Source of the DNA: Hyphomonadaceae bacterium
GTDB lineage: Bacteria; Pseudomonadota; Alphaproteobacteria; Caulobacterales; Aquidulcibacteraceae
DNA: 64,000 nucleotides
Direction of reading: 5' to 3'
NCBI GenBank assembly: GCA_019753105.1
Contig: JAIELJ010000011.1
Coordinates: forward strand, 62,001-126,000
This document shows, piece after piece, positions 24,970 through 35,074 of the stretch. Position 1 is the stretch's first letter. Each line of letters starts with the position of its first letter. A program made the position numbers and the translations under genes. The notes under the pieces are model-generated. The model ran no database searches, was not told where the DNA came from, and was given only the letters and a program-made list of their open reading frames with translations.

Positions 24970-25479
24970 ATGTTCAAGTCGTATCTCGCCTCCGCGGTAG
25001 CCATGCTGGCTTTGATCGGCTGCTCCGCGTCTGCTCTCCCTGCTGAGAGCGCAGTGCCTGCTGCTGTCGCCATCGCTGTCGAAGCGGACGCCAACATTGC
25101 GCCCGCAGATCTGAGTTTAGCAGCGCCCCCCGCCGTGATGGCGCAGGACGCAGCACCCGCCCAGATCCAGCGCGTTCAATACCAGGCCGCGTCCGCCGTG
25201 TGCGACATCGTCATTCGCCGCACATCGAACGGCGCGCTGATTGAAGCCTTGGTCGAGAGCGATACCTGGCTCGACGCCGAATACAGCTTCGATCTCGACG
25301 TTTCCGGCAGCGCCGGCTCGTCGACGATCAGCCAAGGCGGCGAAGTCACGCTCGATGCCGGCGATACAGCCGTCGTCGCGCAGAACGAAATCAGCTTCAA
25401 CCGCAACAGCCGCGGCCGCGCTGAACTCACAGTGTTCGATGCAGACGGCGAAGTCTGCAGCCGTACGCTAAGACTATAA
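24970..25479 (+). CDS. CsgH-like curli assembly chaperone
   Basis: 169 aa. The N-terminal signal has a lipobox-like L-I-G-C (Cys18). After a low-complexity Ala/Pro linker to about residue 72, the C-terminal 95 residues form an immunoglobulin-like beta domain: A-S-A-V-C-D-I-V-I-R-R at its start, S-G-S-A-G-S-S-T-I-S-Q-G-G in the middle and G-E-V-C-S-R-T-L at the end, with two cysteines placed for a disulphide. This fits CsgH, the alphaproteobacterial periplasmic inhibitor that keeps CsgA from forming amyloid too early. Its place between two curlin genes supports the call. Confidence 0.75.
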   Translation: MFKSYLASAVAMLALIGCSASALPAESAVPAAVAIAVEADANIAPADLSLAAPPAVMAQDAAPAQIQRVQYQAASAVCDIVIRRTSNGALIEALVESDTWLDAEYSFDLDVSGSAGSSTISQGGEVTLDAGDTAVVAQNEISFNRNSRGRAELTVFDADGEVCSRTLRL

Positions 25480-25492
25480 CGGAGCACGACCA

Positions 25493-25909
25493 ATGAAACG
25501 CAAGTTTGCAATGATGGCCGCGGCCCTGGTGATGGCGAGCGTCGTCGCGCAACCGGCTTCGGCGCAATCCTTTCGCGACATAATGCGCGCGCGCTCCGCC
25601 AACACGGCGACTGTCGAGCAGAGCGGCACGGCCAACGGCGCCGGCGTCGCGCAGACCGGACGCGGCAACAACGCCACGCTGCTGCAAGGCGGGCGCAACA
25701 ACACCGGCACGATCCAGCAGGACGGCAACAACAATGACGCCTGCTTGGTCCAGTACGGCCGCAACAATACTGGAGGCATCGTACAATCGGGCAACCGCAA
25801 CAATGTCGGCGTTATTCAGGGCACGTTCGGCACGCAAGTGATGTCAGCCGAAGAATGCGCGCGGCGCGCGGCTCACCCGGCCAACCGGCTAGCCATGCGC
25901 CTCTTCTAA
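25493..25909 (+). CDS. Second curlin-repeat protein
   Basis: 138 aa, signal peptide ending PASAQS. Six curlin units occupy residues about 38-115 (for example QTGRGNNATLLQGGRNN and QYGRNNTGGIVQSGNRNN). The C-terminal 30 residues (V-M-S-A-E-E-C-A-R-R-A-A-H-P) are not repeats and could be a nucleator-type or anchoring tail, as in CsgB. Starts 14 bases after the CsgH-like stop, with GGAG upstream. A strong hairpin ends the unit. Confidence 0.88.
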   Translation: MKRKFAMMAAALVMASVVAQPASAQSFRDIMRARSANTATVEQSGTANGAGVAQTGRGNNATLLQGGRNNTGTIQQDGNNNDACLVQYGRNNTGGIVQSGNRNNVGVIQGTFGTQVMSAEECARRAAHPANRLAMRLF

Positions 25910-25918
25910 TGACGCGAA

Positions 25919-25947
25919 CGGCCGTCGCAGCCATGCTGTGACGGCCG
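25919..25947 (+). terminator. Long hairpin ending the curli-type cluster
   Basis: CGGCCGTC (25919-25926) pairs with GACGGCCG (25940-25947) and the stem continues inside as G-CAGC/GCTG-T around a CAT loop, giving about 13 pairs. No T-run follows. Confidence 0.6.
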
Positions 25948-26733
25948 CACGCGCATTCGCGCGGCGGGTGGGAGAGCAAGGACGCGCTTCGACTGAAGCT
26001 TCAAAGATTGGTAGCGAGGGGTTTGCCGAAGCGCGCCCTTGCGCGATTTATTCTGCAACCGGCGGAGCTACGCGGCGTTCGTACGAGCCTCCGGGGGCCA
26101 TGCGTGTGAGGGCAGACGCGTTGTTGAGCGGGGTGCACCTCCGCTCAACATGAAGATCAACGCGGACTTCTCCCGCCACAGCCGATGTTACTCGAATTGA
26201 TCACGCGCGACGCTGGGTATCCGGCGAGCCTTAGCGCCATGTCTCCGTTCCCGGCTGACGTGCACAGCGAGCGCCAAATCGCCCGCAAGGTTGTCCGCTT
26301 TCCTTCATCTTGCGGAGCAGTGACGGGCCTTCTCGCGAACTTCCATCACATCACGTTCAAACCGCATCTCTAACGCTTCAGGCTTTGGTACCGGAGCCTC
26401 CCGTGTTGGAGATGCGTGCATCTTCGCGCGAGCTGAAGTCGGTCGGATTGATTTTGGCGCGAGAGTTTTCCGTCATCCTGGATCGCGCGGAGCGCGGTCC
26501 GGGATCCAGAGCAACATCAGTGCTCTATGACCTCTGGATGCCGGGCTCTCGGCGACGCCAAGAACCAGGATGACGGCGCAGGTGTGGGATAAGGCGCCTC
26601 GCTATCCACCCATTCCCGTAGTTTCAACGGCTTGCGCAAACCGCCCTAACAATCTTTAGGATTTCGCCGGATCGCGCGGAACCGCGCCTTGGCCTATCAC
26701 GTTCCGGGCTTTGCGGGTTCCAACGGACATTTC
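25948..26733. other. Long intergenic region
   Basis: Almost 800 bases without a convincing gene. Short frames exist (for example 25938-26153 and 26185-26373) but lack ribosome sites and show unnatural composition. The region holds the palindromic repeat element at 26471-26575 and otherwise nothing I can name. Confidence 0.5.
26471..26575. repeat. Dispersed palindromic repeat element (~105 bp)
   Basis: The ends are perfect inverted 11-mers: CGTCATCCTGG at 26471-26481 and CCAGGATGACG at 26565-26575. Inside, CCGGGATCCAGAG pairs with CTCTGGATGCCGG with one mismatch. This composition (GTCATCCxGG ... GGATCCAG ... CTGGATxCC ... CCxGGATGAC) is that of intergenic palindromic elements common in alphaproteobacterial genomes. 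A related element is at 62983-63068. Confidence 0.75.
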
Positions 26734-26745
26734 ATGGAGTCGAAT

Positions 26746-27486
26746 GTGAGCGACGATCCTCATCACGGACCAACTGTGATCAAAGCATCCAGCGGCGGCA
26801 GTGGCGGCAAATGGTTGCTTGGCGCGCTTGCGGCAGTCGTCATTGCCGGTGGCGGCTATGCGGCGTGGAACGCCACGCAACCGTCGAACACGCAAGATCA
26901 ATACGCCATCAACAACGAATATGCCGACGAGTACCCAAGCGATGACGGCCTGCGCGCCTCCCCGCTCGGCGAAGCAGACTCCGCAGACGCATCCGATAGC
27001 GCCATAGCCGAGCCAGCCTCGGAAGACGCAGCGCCCACCCCGCGCGCACGGGCACGCGCCGCCAGCACGCCAGCACGCTCCGAACCCGTCCCGGAAACGA
27101 CGATCGGCGTCACGCCGATCAGTGCATCGAGCGATGAGACCGTCGATGAAAGCGAAACCGTGATCGTAACGCCGCCGCGTGGGCCTGTGTGGGCGCGCGT
27201 GCCGACGGCGCGCCGCTTGGCTGCACTCTATCCGGCGCGCGCGCTGGAGCGTGAGCGTGAAGGCGAAGCGCGCCTTGCCTGCATCGTGGGCGAAACCGGC
27301 CGCTTGGCATGTGAGAATGTCGAGCAAACGCCGGGCTTCGGCGGCGCAGCGCTGCGTGTCGCGAGCACGCTGCAACACGAGCGGTATTTGGCTGACGGCT
27401 CGAGCGCCGCTGGCACGCCGGTGAACCTGCGCGTCGTCTTCCGCATGGAAGATGAAGCGCCGCGCCAGCGCTACGCCTCGCGCTAA
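26746..27486 (+). CDS. TonB-like protein (single TM, C-terminal TonB-type domain)
   Basis: The GTG at 26746 has GGAG six bases upstream and gives (M)SDDPHHGPTVIKASS, then a transmembrane helix at about residues 22-40 (KWLLGALAAVVIAGGGYAAW). A Ser/Ala/Pro/Arg-rich linker spans about 45-145. The last 100 residues, from V-P-T-A-R-R-L-A-A-L-Y-P-A-R-A-L-E-R-E-R-E-G-E-A to V-N-L-R-V-V-F, follow the TonB C-terminal pattern (Y-P-x-x-A-x-x-x-x-x-x-G). An ATG at 26734 is an alternative start. The order of TM, linker and C-domain is that of TonB, so it may energise outer-membrane transport or simply link the envelope. No exbBD is adjacent. Confidence 0.65.
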   Translation: MSDDPHHGPTVIKASSGGSGGKWLLGALAAVVIAGGGYAAWNATQPSNTQDQYAINNEYADEYPSDDGLRASPLGEADSADASDSAIAEPASEDAAPTPRARARAASTPARSEPVPETTIGVTPISASSDETVDESETVIVTPPRGPVWARVPTARRLAALYPARALEREREGEARLACIVGETGRLACENVEQTPGFGGAALRVASTLQHERYLADGSSAAGTPVNLRVVFRMEDEAPRQRYASR

Positions 27487-27508
27487 CGCATAAACATTTG
27501 AATTAGAG

Positions 27509-27543
27509 CGGCTGCGTGGCGAAGGCTGCGCGGCCGTTTTCTT
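27509..27543 (+). terminator. Intrinsic terminator after the TonB-like gene
   Basis: CGGCTGCG (27509-27516) pairs with CGCGGCCG (27529-27536) with one G-T pair, then TTTTCTTT. Good loop and tail. Confidence 0.75.
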
Positions 27544-27634
27544 TGGCGATCGCGTTAACCATACTTGCGCCCCGTCCGCTCTGGTTGTTAGCTGGGTCCG
27601 GGTGGATTGGTCGGGGAGCAAGTGCAATGGCGCT

Positions 27635-27768
27635 GACAGACGCGCAACGCGAAGCGAGGCGTTGCGAGCGTTCAAGGCGGCGGTGGCGGCCAAGAGAGCT
27701 ACTTGGCTTGGTCGGAGAACGTCGACTGCCGCGAAATCGGCAAGGATACCGATACGCCGTTGCGCTAG
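27635..27768 (+). pseudogene. Possible gene remnant without start codon
   Basis: The frame ending at TAG 27766-27768 encodes Q-E-S-Y-L-A-W-S-E-N-V-D-C-R-E-I-G-K-D-T-D-T-P-L-R, which looks like a real protein C-terminus, but it has no start codon after the upstream TGA. Neighbouring frames contain MALTDAQREA (near 27627) and A-F-K-A-A-V-A-A-K-R, as if one short gene had been broken by frameshifts. Very tentative. Confidence 0.25.
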
Positions 27769-28648
27769 GCGTCAGACTCGGTGGCGGCGGCGCTGCCGAC
27801 ATGCAAGCCAATGCCGAGCCACGCGCCGATAATCGGGCTGAGACCGATGCCAACCCACGGCACCGGGTATGCGCCGAACAATGTTGTCGCGATCCAGCCT
27901 AGAAAACAGAGACTGAGCGCCCAACCAGCGACCCGCGGCGTTAGGGGTTGGGAGCGCGCGGCGAGTCCGGGGCCGATCACGGTCAACGCTAGCGCCACAA
28001 GCGCCGCGACTGCGAGCATCGGCGCTGTCGCGAAGGCAAGTTCGATGACGTCTTCGACCTCCGGCACAGGCTGCAGCGGATCGCGCTGAAACCAAGCGAC
28101 GACCGCAAGTAAAGAGGCCCCGGCAAAGGTCCCCATCCGCAGCAAACGGCGCGCTGGACTGATCACAGACGCAACAACCAGTATCGCTGCGAGCGTGGTT
28201 GCTTGCGACGCGTCTGGTTGCAACACAAGCAACAGCAGCGACGCAAACAGCGCGCCCCAAGGCAAAACCCGATCACGCGCCAACATCGCAAATGCCACCA
28301 CGGACGCCGGCATAGTCAGCATGGCGGCGTTGATATGCAGCGGGCCCGCATCAATCCAACGATGCACGCCTTCTTGCGGAGGACTTAGAAATGTCGCGAG
28401 CAGCGCAAGCGGCATTGCCCAGAGAGCGACATGCAACATTTCTCTGCGCCGCACGAATGAAAGGCCGAACGCGAACAACGCGCCGACGCCCCAGGCTGCG
28501 AGGTTGCGCAGCCATAGAGCTGACGGAACGCCGTTTCGCGCGCAGATGTAAGCACCGATGATGACCGCGCAGAGCGAGAATGCGCCAAAGATGGCGATCA
28601 GCGCATAACGGTGCGCTAGCGCCGCCCTGACACCGTGACGATCGCCCA

Positions 28649-28649
<1 letters not shown>
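27765..28649 (-). CDS. SEDS-like (FtsW/RodA-related) small polytopic membrane protein
   Basis: 294 aa from a GTG at 28649 that overlaps the ettA stop (TAGTG), so it is translationally coupled. Eight or nine transmembrane helices are visible. Two motifs recall SEDS glycosyltransferases: V-H-R-W-I-D-A-G-P-L-H-I-N-A-A (compare the family's G-x-x-R-W-I-x-L-G-P) near residue 92-106, and L-Q-P-D-A-S-Q-A-T-T-L near 140-150 (compare Q-P-D-x-G-T). It is clearly shorter and more divergent than FtsW or RodA (about 370-420 aa). If the relation is real it may be a peptidoglycan or lipid-II-related protein; otherwise it is an unknown membrane protein. Confidence 0.55.
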
Positions 28650-30319
<1,670 letters not shown>

Positions 30320-30441
30320 GAGTGATGTCCGTTCTCTCGGGAAAAGCGAAGCGCGGATATAGCGGCGCTCGCCCCCAGCGCCAAGCGATCCGGACCAAGC
30401 TTGGGGCCGTAAACACTGCAAAATCCGGACGGAGAGCGGGG

Positions 30442-31875
30442 ATGTGGTCACGGCGAGCGGTTTTAGCGGGCGCCGCTGGCGCGTGTCTGGCGCCTAGCGC
30501 TTGGGCGCAGGAGTTGGGTGATCTCTCTGGCGACATCGCGATTTTGCGCGATGCGTACGAGACGCTGCATCCGGGGCTCTATCGTTATGCGACGCCGACG
30601 CAGGTTGGCGCGCGATTTGATGCGCTGGCGCGCGCTTGGACCCGGCCGCAGACCAAGGCTGAAGCCTATCTCTCGCTTTCGCGTTTTCTGGCGACGGTGC
30701 GCTGCGGGCACAGCTATGCGAACTTCTACAATCAGTCCCGCGCGGTGCGCGCTGAACTGTTCGATGCGCAACGCCTGCTGCCATTTCACTTTGCCTGGAT
30801 CGACGGGCGCATGGTGGTGCTCGCCAACCAGTCCGGCGATGCGCGGCTGGCGCGCGGCGCGGAAGTGCTGAGCGTCAACGGGCGTTCGACACAGCGCATT
30901 CTGCGCGACCTTCTCCCCTACACCCGCGCCGACGGCGGCAATGACGACAAGCGCCGGGCGTTGCTGGAGGTAAGCGGGTTCGATCGCTACGAGACGTTCG
31001 ATATCTTCTACGGCCTAACCAACCCATTGGGCGCGAGCGTGCGGCTGCGCGTTCGGCCGCCCGGCTCGCAACGCTCCGAAACTATCGAGGCCGCGACCAT
31101 CGATCTGGCGACACGGCGCCAATTGCTGCGCAGCGATGCGGACAACAACGCTCCAGCCTGGACGGTGAGCTATCCGCAACCGCAAGCCGCGCTGCTGACG
31201 ATGCCAAACTGGGCGCTTTACAACTCAGATTGGGATTGGCGCGCGTTCCTCGATCAAACCTTCGCAGAGATTGAAACGCGCGGCGTGACGAAACTCATAG
31301 TCGACGTGCGCGGCAACGAAGGCGGGCTCGATTGCGGCGACGAGATCATCGCCCGGTTGATCGATGCGCCATTGCAGCGTGAGCCCTACGTGCGGCGCGT
31401 GCGTTACCGCGAGACGCCAGAGCGGCTGAACCAATATCTCGACACGTGGGACAATTCATTCCGCAATTGGGGCGATGACGCGACGCCCGCGGGAGAAGGC
31501 TTCTACGATCTGCGTGGTGAAAGCGGCGTCGATGCAATTGCGCCGAAGGGACCGCGCTTCCGCGGCGAGCTTGTGGTGCTGATCGACGCGCAAAACTCGT
31601 CGGCGACATTTCAGTTCGCCAACGCCATCAAAACGCATCGCCTCGGCCGCCTCATCGGCATGCCGACAGGCGGCAATCGGCGCGGGATCAATGGCGGCGC
31701 TTTCTTTTTCCTGCGTCTCCCCGCTTCGGGCTTGGAGGCGGACCTGCCGTTGATCGCGCGCTTCCCCGCCACGCCTCAGCCGGACGCAGGCATTGAGCCG
31801 GATCTACGCGTGCCGCTCACGCGCACGGACATCACGGCGGGCCGTGACGCAGCCCTTGAAGCAGCGCTGCGCTGA
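30442..31875 (+). CDS. S41-family peptidase-like periplasmic protein
   Basis: 477 aa. The N-terminus MWSRRAVLAGAAGACLAPSA has a twin-Arg-like RR and a signal peptide ending WA-QE. The middle has a PDZ-like region. C-terminal marks of S41 (tail-specific) proteases: V-D-V-R-G-N-E-G-G near 297-305, then L-V-V-L-I-D-A-Q-N-S-S-A-T near 375-387, where one Ser is the expected nucleophile, and G-M-P-T-G-G-N-R. The usual catalytic Lys is not obvious, so activity is unsure. GGAG lies seven bases before the ATG at 30442. Ends directly against the S9 gene. Confidence 0.75.
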   Translation: MWSRRAVLAGAAGACLAPSAWAQELGDLSGDIAILRDAYETLHPGLYRYATPTQVGARFDALARAWTRPQTKAEAYLSLSRFLATVRCGHSYANFYNQSRAVRAELFDAQRLLPFHFAWIDGRMVVLANQSGDARLARGAEVLSVNGRSTQRILRDLLPYTRADGGNDDKRRALLEVSGFDRYETFDIFYGLTNPLGASVRLRVRPPGSQRSETIEAATIDLATRRQLLRSDADNNAPAWTVSYPQPQAALLTMPNWALYNSDWDWRAFLDQTFAEIETRGVTKLIVDVRGNEGGLDCGDEIIARLIDAPLQREPYVRRVRYRETPERLNQYLDTWDNSFRNWGDDATPAGEGFYDLRGESGVDAIAPKGPRFRGELVVLIDAQNSSATFQFANAIKTHRLGRLIGMPTGGNRRGINGGAFFFLRLPASGLEADLPLIARFPATPQPDAGIEPDLRVPLTRTDITAGRDAALEAALR

Positions 31876-33848
31876 TTACTGGCTGAGATGCTCCGCCAAG
31901 AAGGCTTCCATCTCGCGCAGCGTCTGAATGCGTGTCGTAGAGTCCGAGAGGAAGTGATCGTCGCCTTCGAGTTCAACGAAGCGGACAGTTTTTCCAGCTT
32001 GCACCAGCGCCCGGTTCATACGGCGCGACTGATCGATGCGCACGACGGTGTCGTCGGTGCTGCCGAGCAGGAGAATGGGCGCCTGCACCCGATCAGCCAA
32101 AAATGCCGGTGACACGGCGCGGATTGCGTCGCGATCTTCGCGGCCATCGCCGATAATGCCGCGCCAATAGTCCGAGGTGATGCTGTCCCTACCGGTCTCC
32201 AAGCGCTCGACGCGTAGCATCTCGCCAAGGTCAGAGACGCCGTTGATGCTAATGGCGCAGCGATACCGATCCGGCGTGAGCGTGGCGCCGGCGAGCGCGG
32301 CATAGCCGCCGTAAGACGCGCCGACGATGCACACGCGTGCGCCATCGATGCGTCCCGAGCGTGCGAGTGCTGCGACCCCGTCTTCGACATCGGTTTGCAT
32401 GAGCCCGCCCCATTGGCGCCAGCCCGCGCGCTCCCATGTCGCGCCATATCCGCTAGAACCGCGGAAGTTCGGTTGCAGAACCGCGTAGCCGCGCGATGCC
32501 AGGAAAGCTGCGCGATAATCGAAGTCGAGCGTATCACGCGAAGCCGGGCCGCCGTGCACGAGCACAACAAGCGGCAGGCCGCGCGCCTGCTCTTGGCCCG
32601 GGGCGGCAGCGTGAGGTAGGCGGGAATAGCTTGGCCGTCGCGCGCGCGATAGCTGATCGCCATGCGCTCACCGCCGGTGACGCCCTGAATGTCAGGATAC
32701 AGCATAGCGAGGCGGCGCATGGTGTTGTTGGCAGGCTCGAAGAGATGATAACCGCCGCCATCGAGGCCACGTTCGCCATAGACGGTGACCCGCGATCGAT
32801 CGCGCGACCACGAGATCAGCAACGCCATGCCGTTAGAGAAAACGCCGCGCGCCTGCTCATAGATTGCCTGCATGGCGGGGTCGAAAAAGGCTTGCGTCTG
32901 TTCGTTTTCGATCCAGTTCACGCCGACGATTTCGCGCGTCCACGGATCGGTGACAACGCCGCTGAGTTCGTAGCCTTCGCGCGCGAACAGGAGTTCAAGC
33001 GCGCCGCTCTGACGGTCGAGGGTGTAGAGATTGTAGAACTCTCCCGCCTCGTCTTCGTCGAACACGGCGATGCGCTGATCGGGCAGCATGCCCGCGAGCG
33101 AGATGGGTTGGCCGAAAGTCGATACATCTTCACTGACCAGACGCGGCGTTTCGCCATCATAGAGGAAGAGCCGCCAGCGATTGGTGGCGTCGTCCGAGTC
33201 GGTGCGCGCGACCACGGCGCCGCGCCGATCAAGCAGATAGCGATGCGTGTCCGGACCGGCGCCGCCCGGCGATTGCATGCGGCTCGCGCCAGTGGACAGA
33301 TTGATACGGTAGATTGTCGGGTAATAGCTCGACGCCGTTCGCGAGGCGCCGATGATGCGACCGAAGCCTGGATCGCCCTCAATGGGCGCGACAAGCCTCG
33401 AGCCTTGATCCGCCCATTGCATGTTGTCGTTGGTGGTGAGCAAGCGAATGTCGCGACTCGGCAGATGGAAGATGCCATAGCGGTAATAATCGACACGGCG
33501 CGGCGCGCCACGGAAGCGCATGTACTCCGGCAGCACGTCGTTCGGGTGGAAGGTCCGGCTGACAAGAAACGTAACGCGCTCGTCGTCGCTCCAGCCAACG
33601 CCGCGCAAACGCATGCCCTCTTCAACGCCTGCCGCTGCGACTTGCTCGTTCGCATCGACGCTGACCACCTGAATGCCGGACGCTCCCTCGCTGTTACGCG
33701 CGAGCACGATGTGGCGGCCGTCGGGAGAGATCGCGACATCACTAATTGCCGGCAAGCGGCCATACGCCTCAATGGGCGGCGGCGACTGCGCCAAGGCGCT
33801 TTGAGCAAACGCCAGCGCTAGGGTCGCGCCAATCGCCTGCTTCAGCAT
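31876..33848 (-). pseudogene. Prolyl oligopeptidase-type S9 peptidase, frameshifted
   Basis: Two overlapping frames make one protein of about 655 aa. The first (from 33848, GGAGG five bases upstream; signal peptide ending ALAQS) is a beta-propeller ending in Y-L-T-L-P-P. The second (31876-32565) starts L-V-H-G-G-P-A-S-R-D and holds the catalytic domain: G-A-S-Y-G-G-Y (Ser), D-D-T-V-V (Asp), D-D-H-F-L (His). The switch lies at the run of four G at 32600-32603: one extra base there would join L-T-L-P-P-P-G-Q-E-Q-A-R-G-L-P-L-V-V-L-V-H-G-G-P smoothly. It is thus either a real single-base deletion or a sequencing slip in a homopolymer. S9 acylaminoacyl-type peptidases trim oligopeptides in the periplasm. 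Confidence 0.85.
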
Positions 33849-33987
33849 CACATCCTCCGCTCACACGCTCCGCGAGCATAGCCTGCCCATGCCCGCGGAC
33901 AAGCGCCCCATAACAAGGCGGCGCGACGGAATGCGCGTGGAGCGGCGTTTGTATCTGCGAGGGAGCGACGGACCTAAGGAGTTTACG

Positions 33988-34317
33988 ATGAAGATGATGT
34001 TGGCGCTGTGCGCTGTTGTGGCGGTCACTGCGTTTGCGGCGCCGGCTGCGTACGCGCAGAATTGGGATCGCATCGAAAATCGTTTTGATCGCGCCGAGAA
34101 CCGCTTGGATCGCCGCGAAAACCGCTACGATCGGCGCGAAGACGTGCGCGATGCGCGCGAGGACGTGCGTGATGCGCAGCACCAAGGCGGCTGGCGCGAC
34201 CAGCGCGAGGATGTGCGCGACGCGCGTGAAGATGTTCGCGATGCGCGCGAAGACGTCTGGGACCGGCGCGAAAACCGCTGGGATCGCCGCGAGAACCGCT
34301 GGGACCGCCGGCACTGA
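33988..34317 (+). CDS. Secreted heptad-repeat protein (ENR/EDV repeats)
   Basis: 109 aa. TAAGGAG lies about seven bases before the ATG at 33988. A signal peptide (ending AYAQN) is followed by a chain made only of seven-residue units of two kinds, x-D-R-x-E-N-R and R-D-A-R-E-D-V, arranged nearly symmetrically: ENR units, then EDV units around a central QHQGGWRDQ, then ENR units again. The result is a very charged helix, about half Arg and Asp/Glu. Its codons repeat every 21 bases. No known function; similar Arg/Asp/Trp-rich secreted proteins accompany RcnB-like proteins in this group. Followed by a strong hairpin. Confidence 0.75.
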   Translation: MKMMLALCAVVAVTAFAAPAAYAQNWDRIENRFDRAENRLDRRENRYDRREDVRDAREDVRDAQHQGGWRDQREDVRDAREDVRDAREDVWDRRENRWDRRENRWDRRH

Positions 34318-34320
34318 GCT

Positions 34321-34350
34321 CGTAAGGCGGCGCGAAAGCGCCGCCTTACG
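34321..34350. terminator. 13-bp hairpin with GAAA tetraloop
   Basis: CGTAAGGCGGCGC (34321-34333), loop GAAA, then GCGCCGCCTTACG (34338-34350), perfectly paired. It lies between the convergent repeat-protein gene and phoB and overlaps the phoB stop. No T-run, but the stem is very stable. Confidence 0.75.
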
Positions 34351-35056
34351 CCGCCGTCGTCGTCACTTCAGCGTCGAGCGAATAGCCGGCGCTGCGCACG
34401 GTGCGGATCGGATCGCTCTCATTGTCGACGATCAGCGCTTTGCGCAGGCGGCCGATGTGAACATCGACGGTGCGGGCTTCGACGTAAACGTCGGAGCCCC
34501 AAACCGCGTCCAGCAATTGCTCGCGGCTGAAGACGCGGCCGGGATGCTGCATCAGATGGTCGAGGATGCGGAACTCTGTCGGTCCTAGGTGAACATCGCG
34601 CTGGCCGCGCTTTACGCGATGCGAGACGCGGTCCATGACGATATCGCCGCAGGTGATCTTATCGTCAGCCAGACCCGGGCGGATGCGGCGCATGACGGCG
34701 CGCAAACGCGCGAGCAGCTCACCCATCGAAAACGGCTTGGTGATGTAATCGTCAGCGCCGGTATCGAGGCCGCGCACGCGGTCGGTCTCTTCACTGCGGG
34801 CGGTGAGCATGACGATCGGCGTGTTACGCGTTTCTTGTCGCGCACGCAGACGGCGGCAGACTTCAACGCCCGGCGCCTTCGGCAGCATCCAGTCGAGCAC
34901 GACGAGATCGGGCTGCGCTTCCTGCGCGATAACCAGCGCCTCTTCGCCATCCATGGCGACGGAAACGCGATAGCCCTCTTTCTCGAGATTGTATTTCAGA
35001 AGCTGCGACAGCGCTTCCTCATCCTCGACCACCAGAACATGCGGGGCCTTGGCCAT
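34346..35056 (-). CDS. phoB: Phosphate regulon response regulator PhoB
   Basis: 236 aa, OmpR/PhoB type. Receiver domain with acidic pair E-D-E at 11-13, phosphorylation site Asp55 in V-V-L-D-W-M-L-P, and K-P-F switch lysine near 107; C-terminal winged helix with L-G-P-T-E-F-R-I-L and the recognition helix R-T-V-D-V-H-I-G-R-L-R-K. It is activated by PhoR at low phosphate and turns on pho-box genes. Last gene of the block phoR-pstB-phoU-phoB on this strand, 18 bp after phoU. Confidence 0.96.
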   Translation of the reverse strand: MAKAPHVLVVEDEEALSQLLKYNLEKEGYRVSVAMDGEEALVIAQEAQPDLVVLDWMLPKAPGVEVCRRLRARQETRNTPIVMLTARSEETDRVRGLDTGADDYITKPFSMGELLARLRAVMRRIRPGLADDKITCGDIVMDRVSHRVKRGQRDVHLGPTEFRILDHLMQHPGRVFSREQLLDAVWGSDVYVEARTVDVHIGRLRKALIVDNESDPIRTVRSAGYSLDAEVTTTAA

Positions 35057-35074
35057 GACAATCAGCCTCTATCT

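Noticed and set aside
24484-25830. DNA-level repeats in the curlin genes
   Set aside because: They are explained by the curlin protein repeats.
25938-26373. Two short plus-strand frames in the long intergenic region
   Set aside because: No ribosome sites, unlikely composition, first one starts within the hairpin.
32496-33821. 441-aa frame antisense to the S9 peptidase
   Set aside because: Shadow of the propeller domain; no ribosome site and no recognisable motif.
34063-34317. Regular 21-base repeats resembling a tandem array or CRISPR
   Set aside because: The repeats are in frame and code for heptad units; there are no unique spacers.
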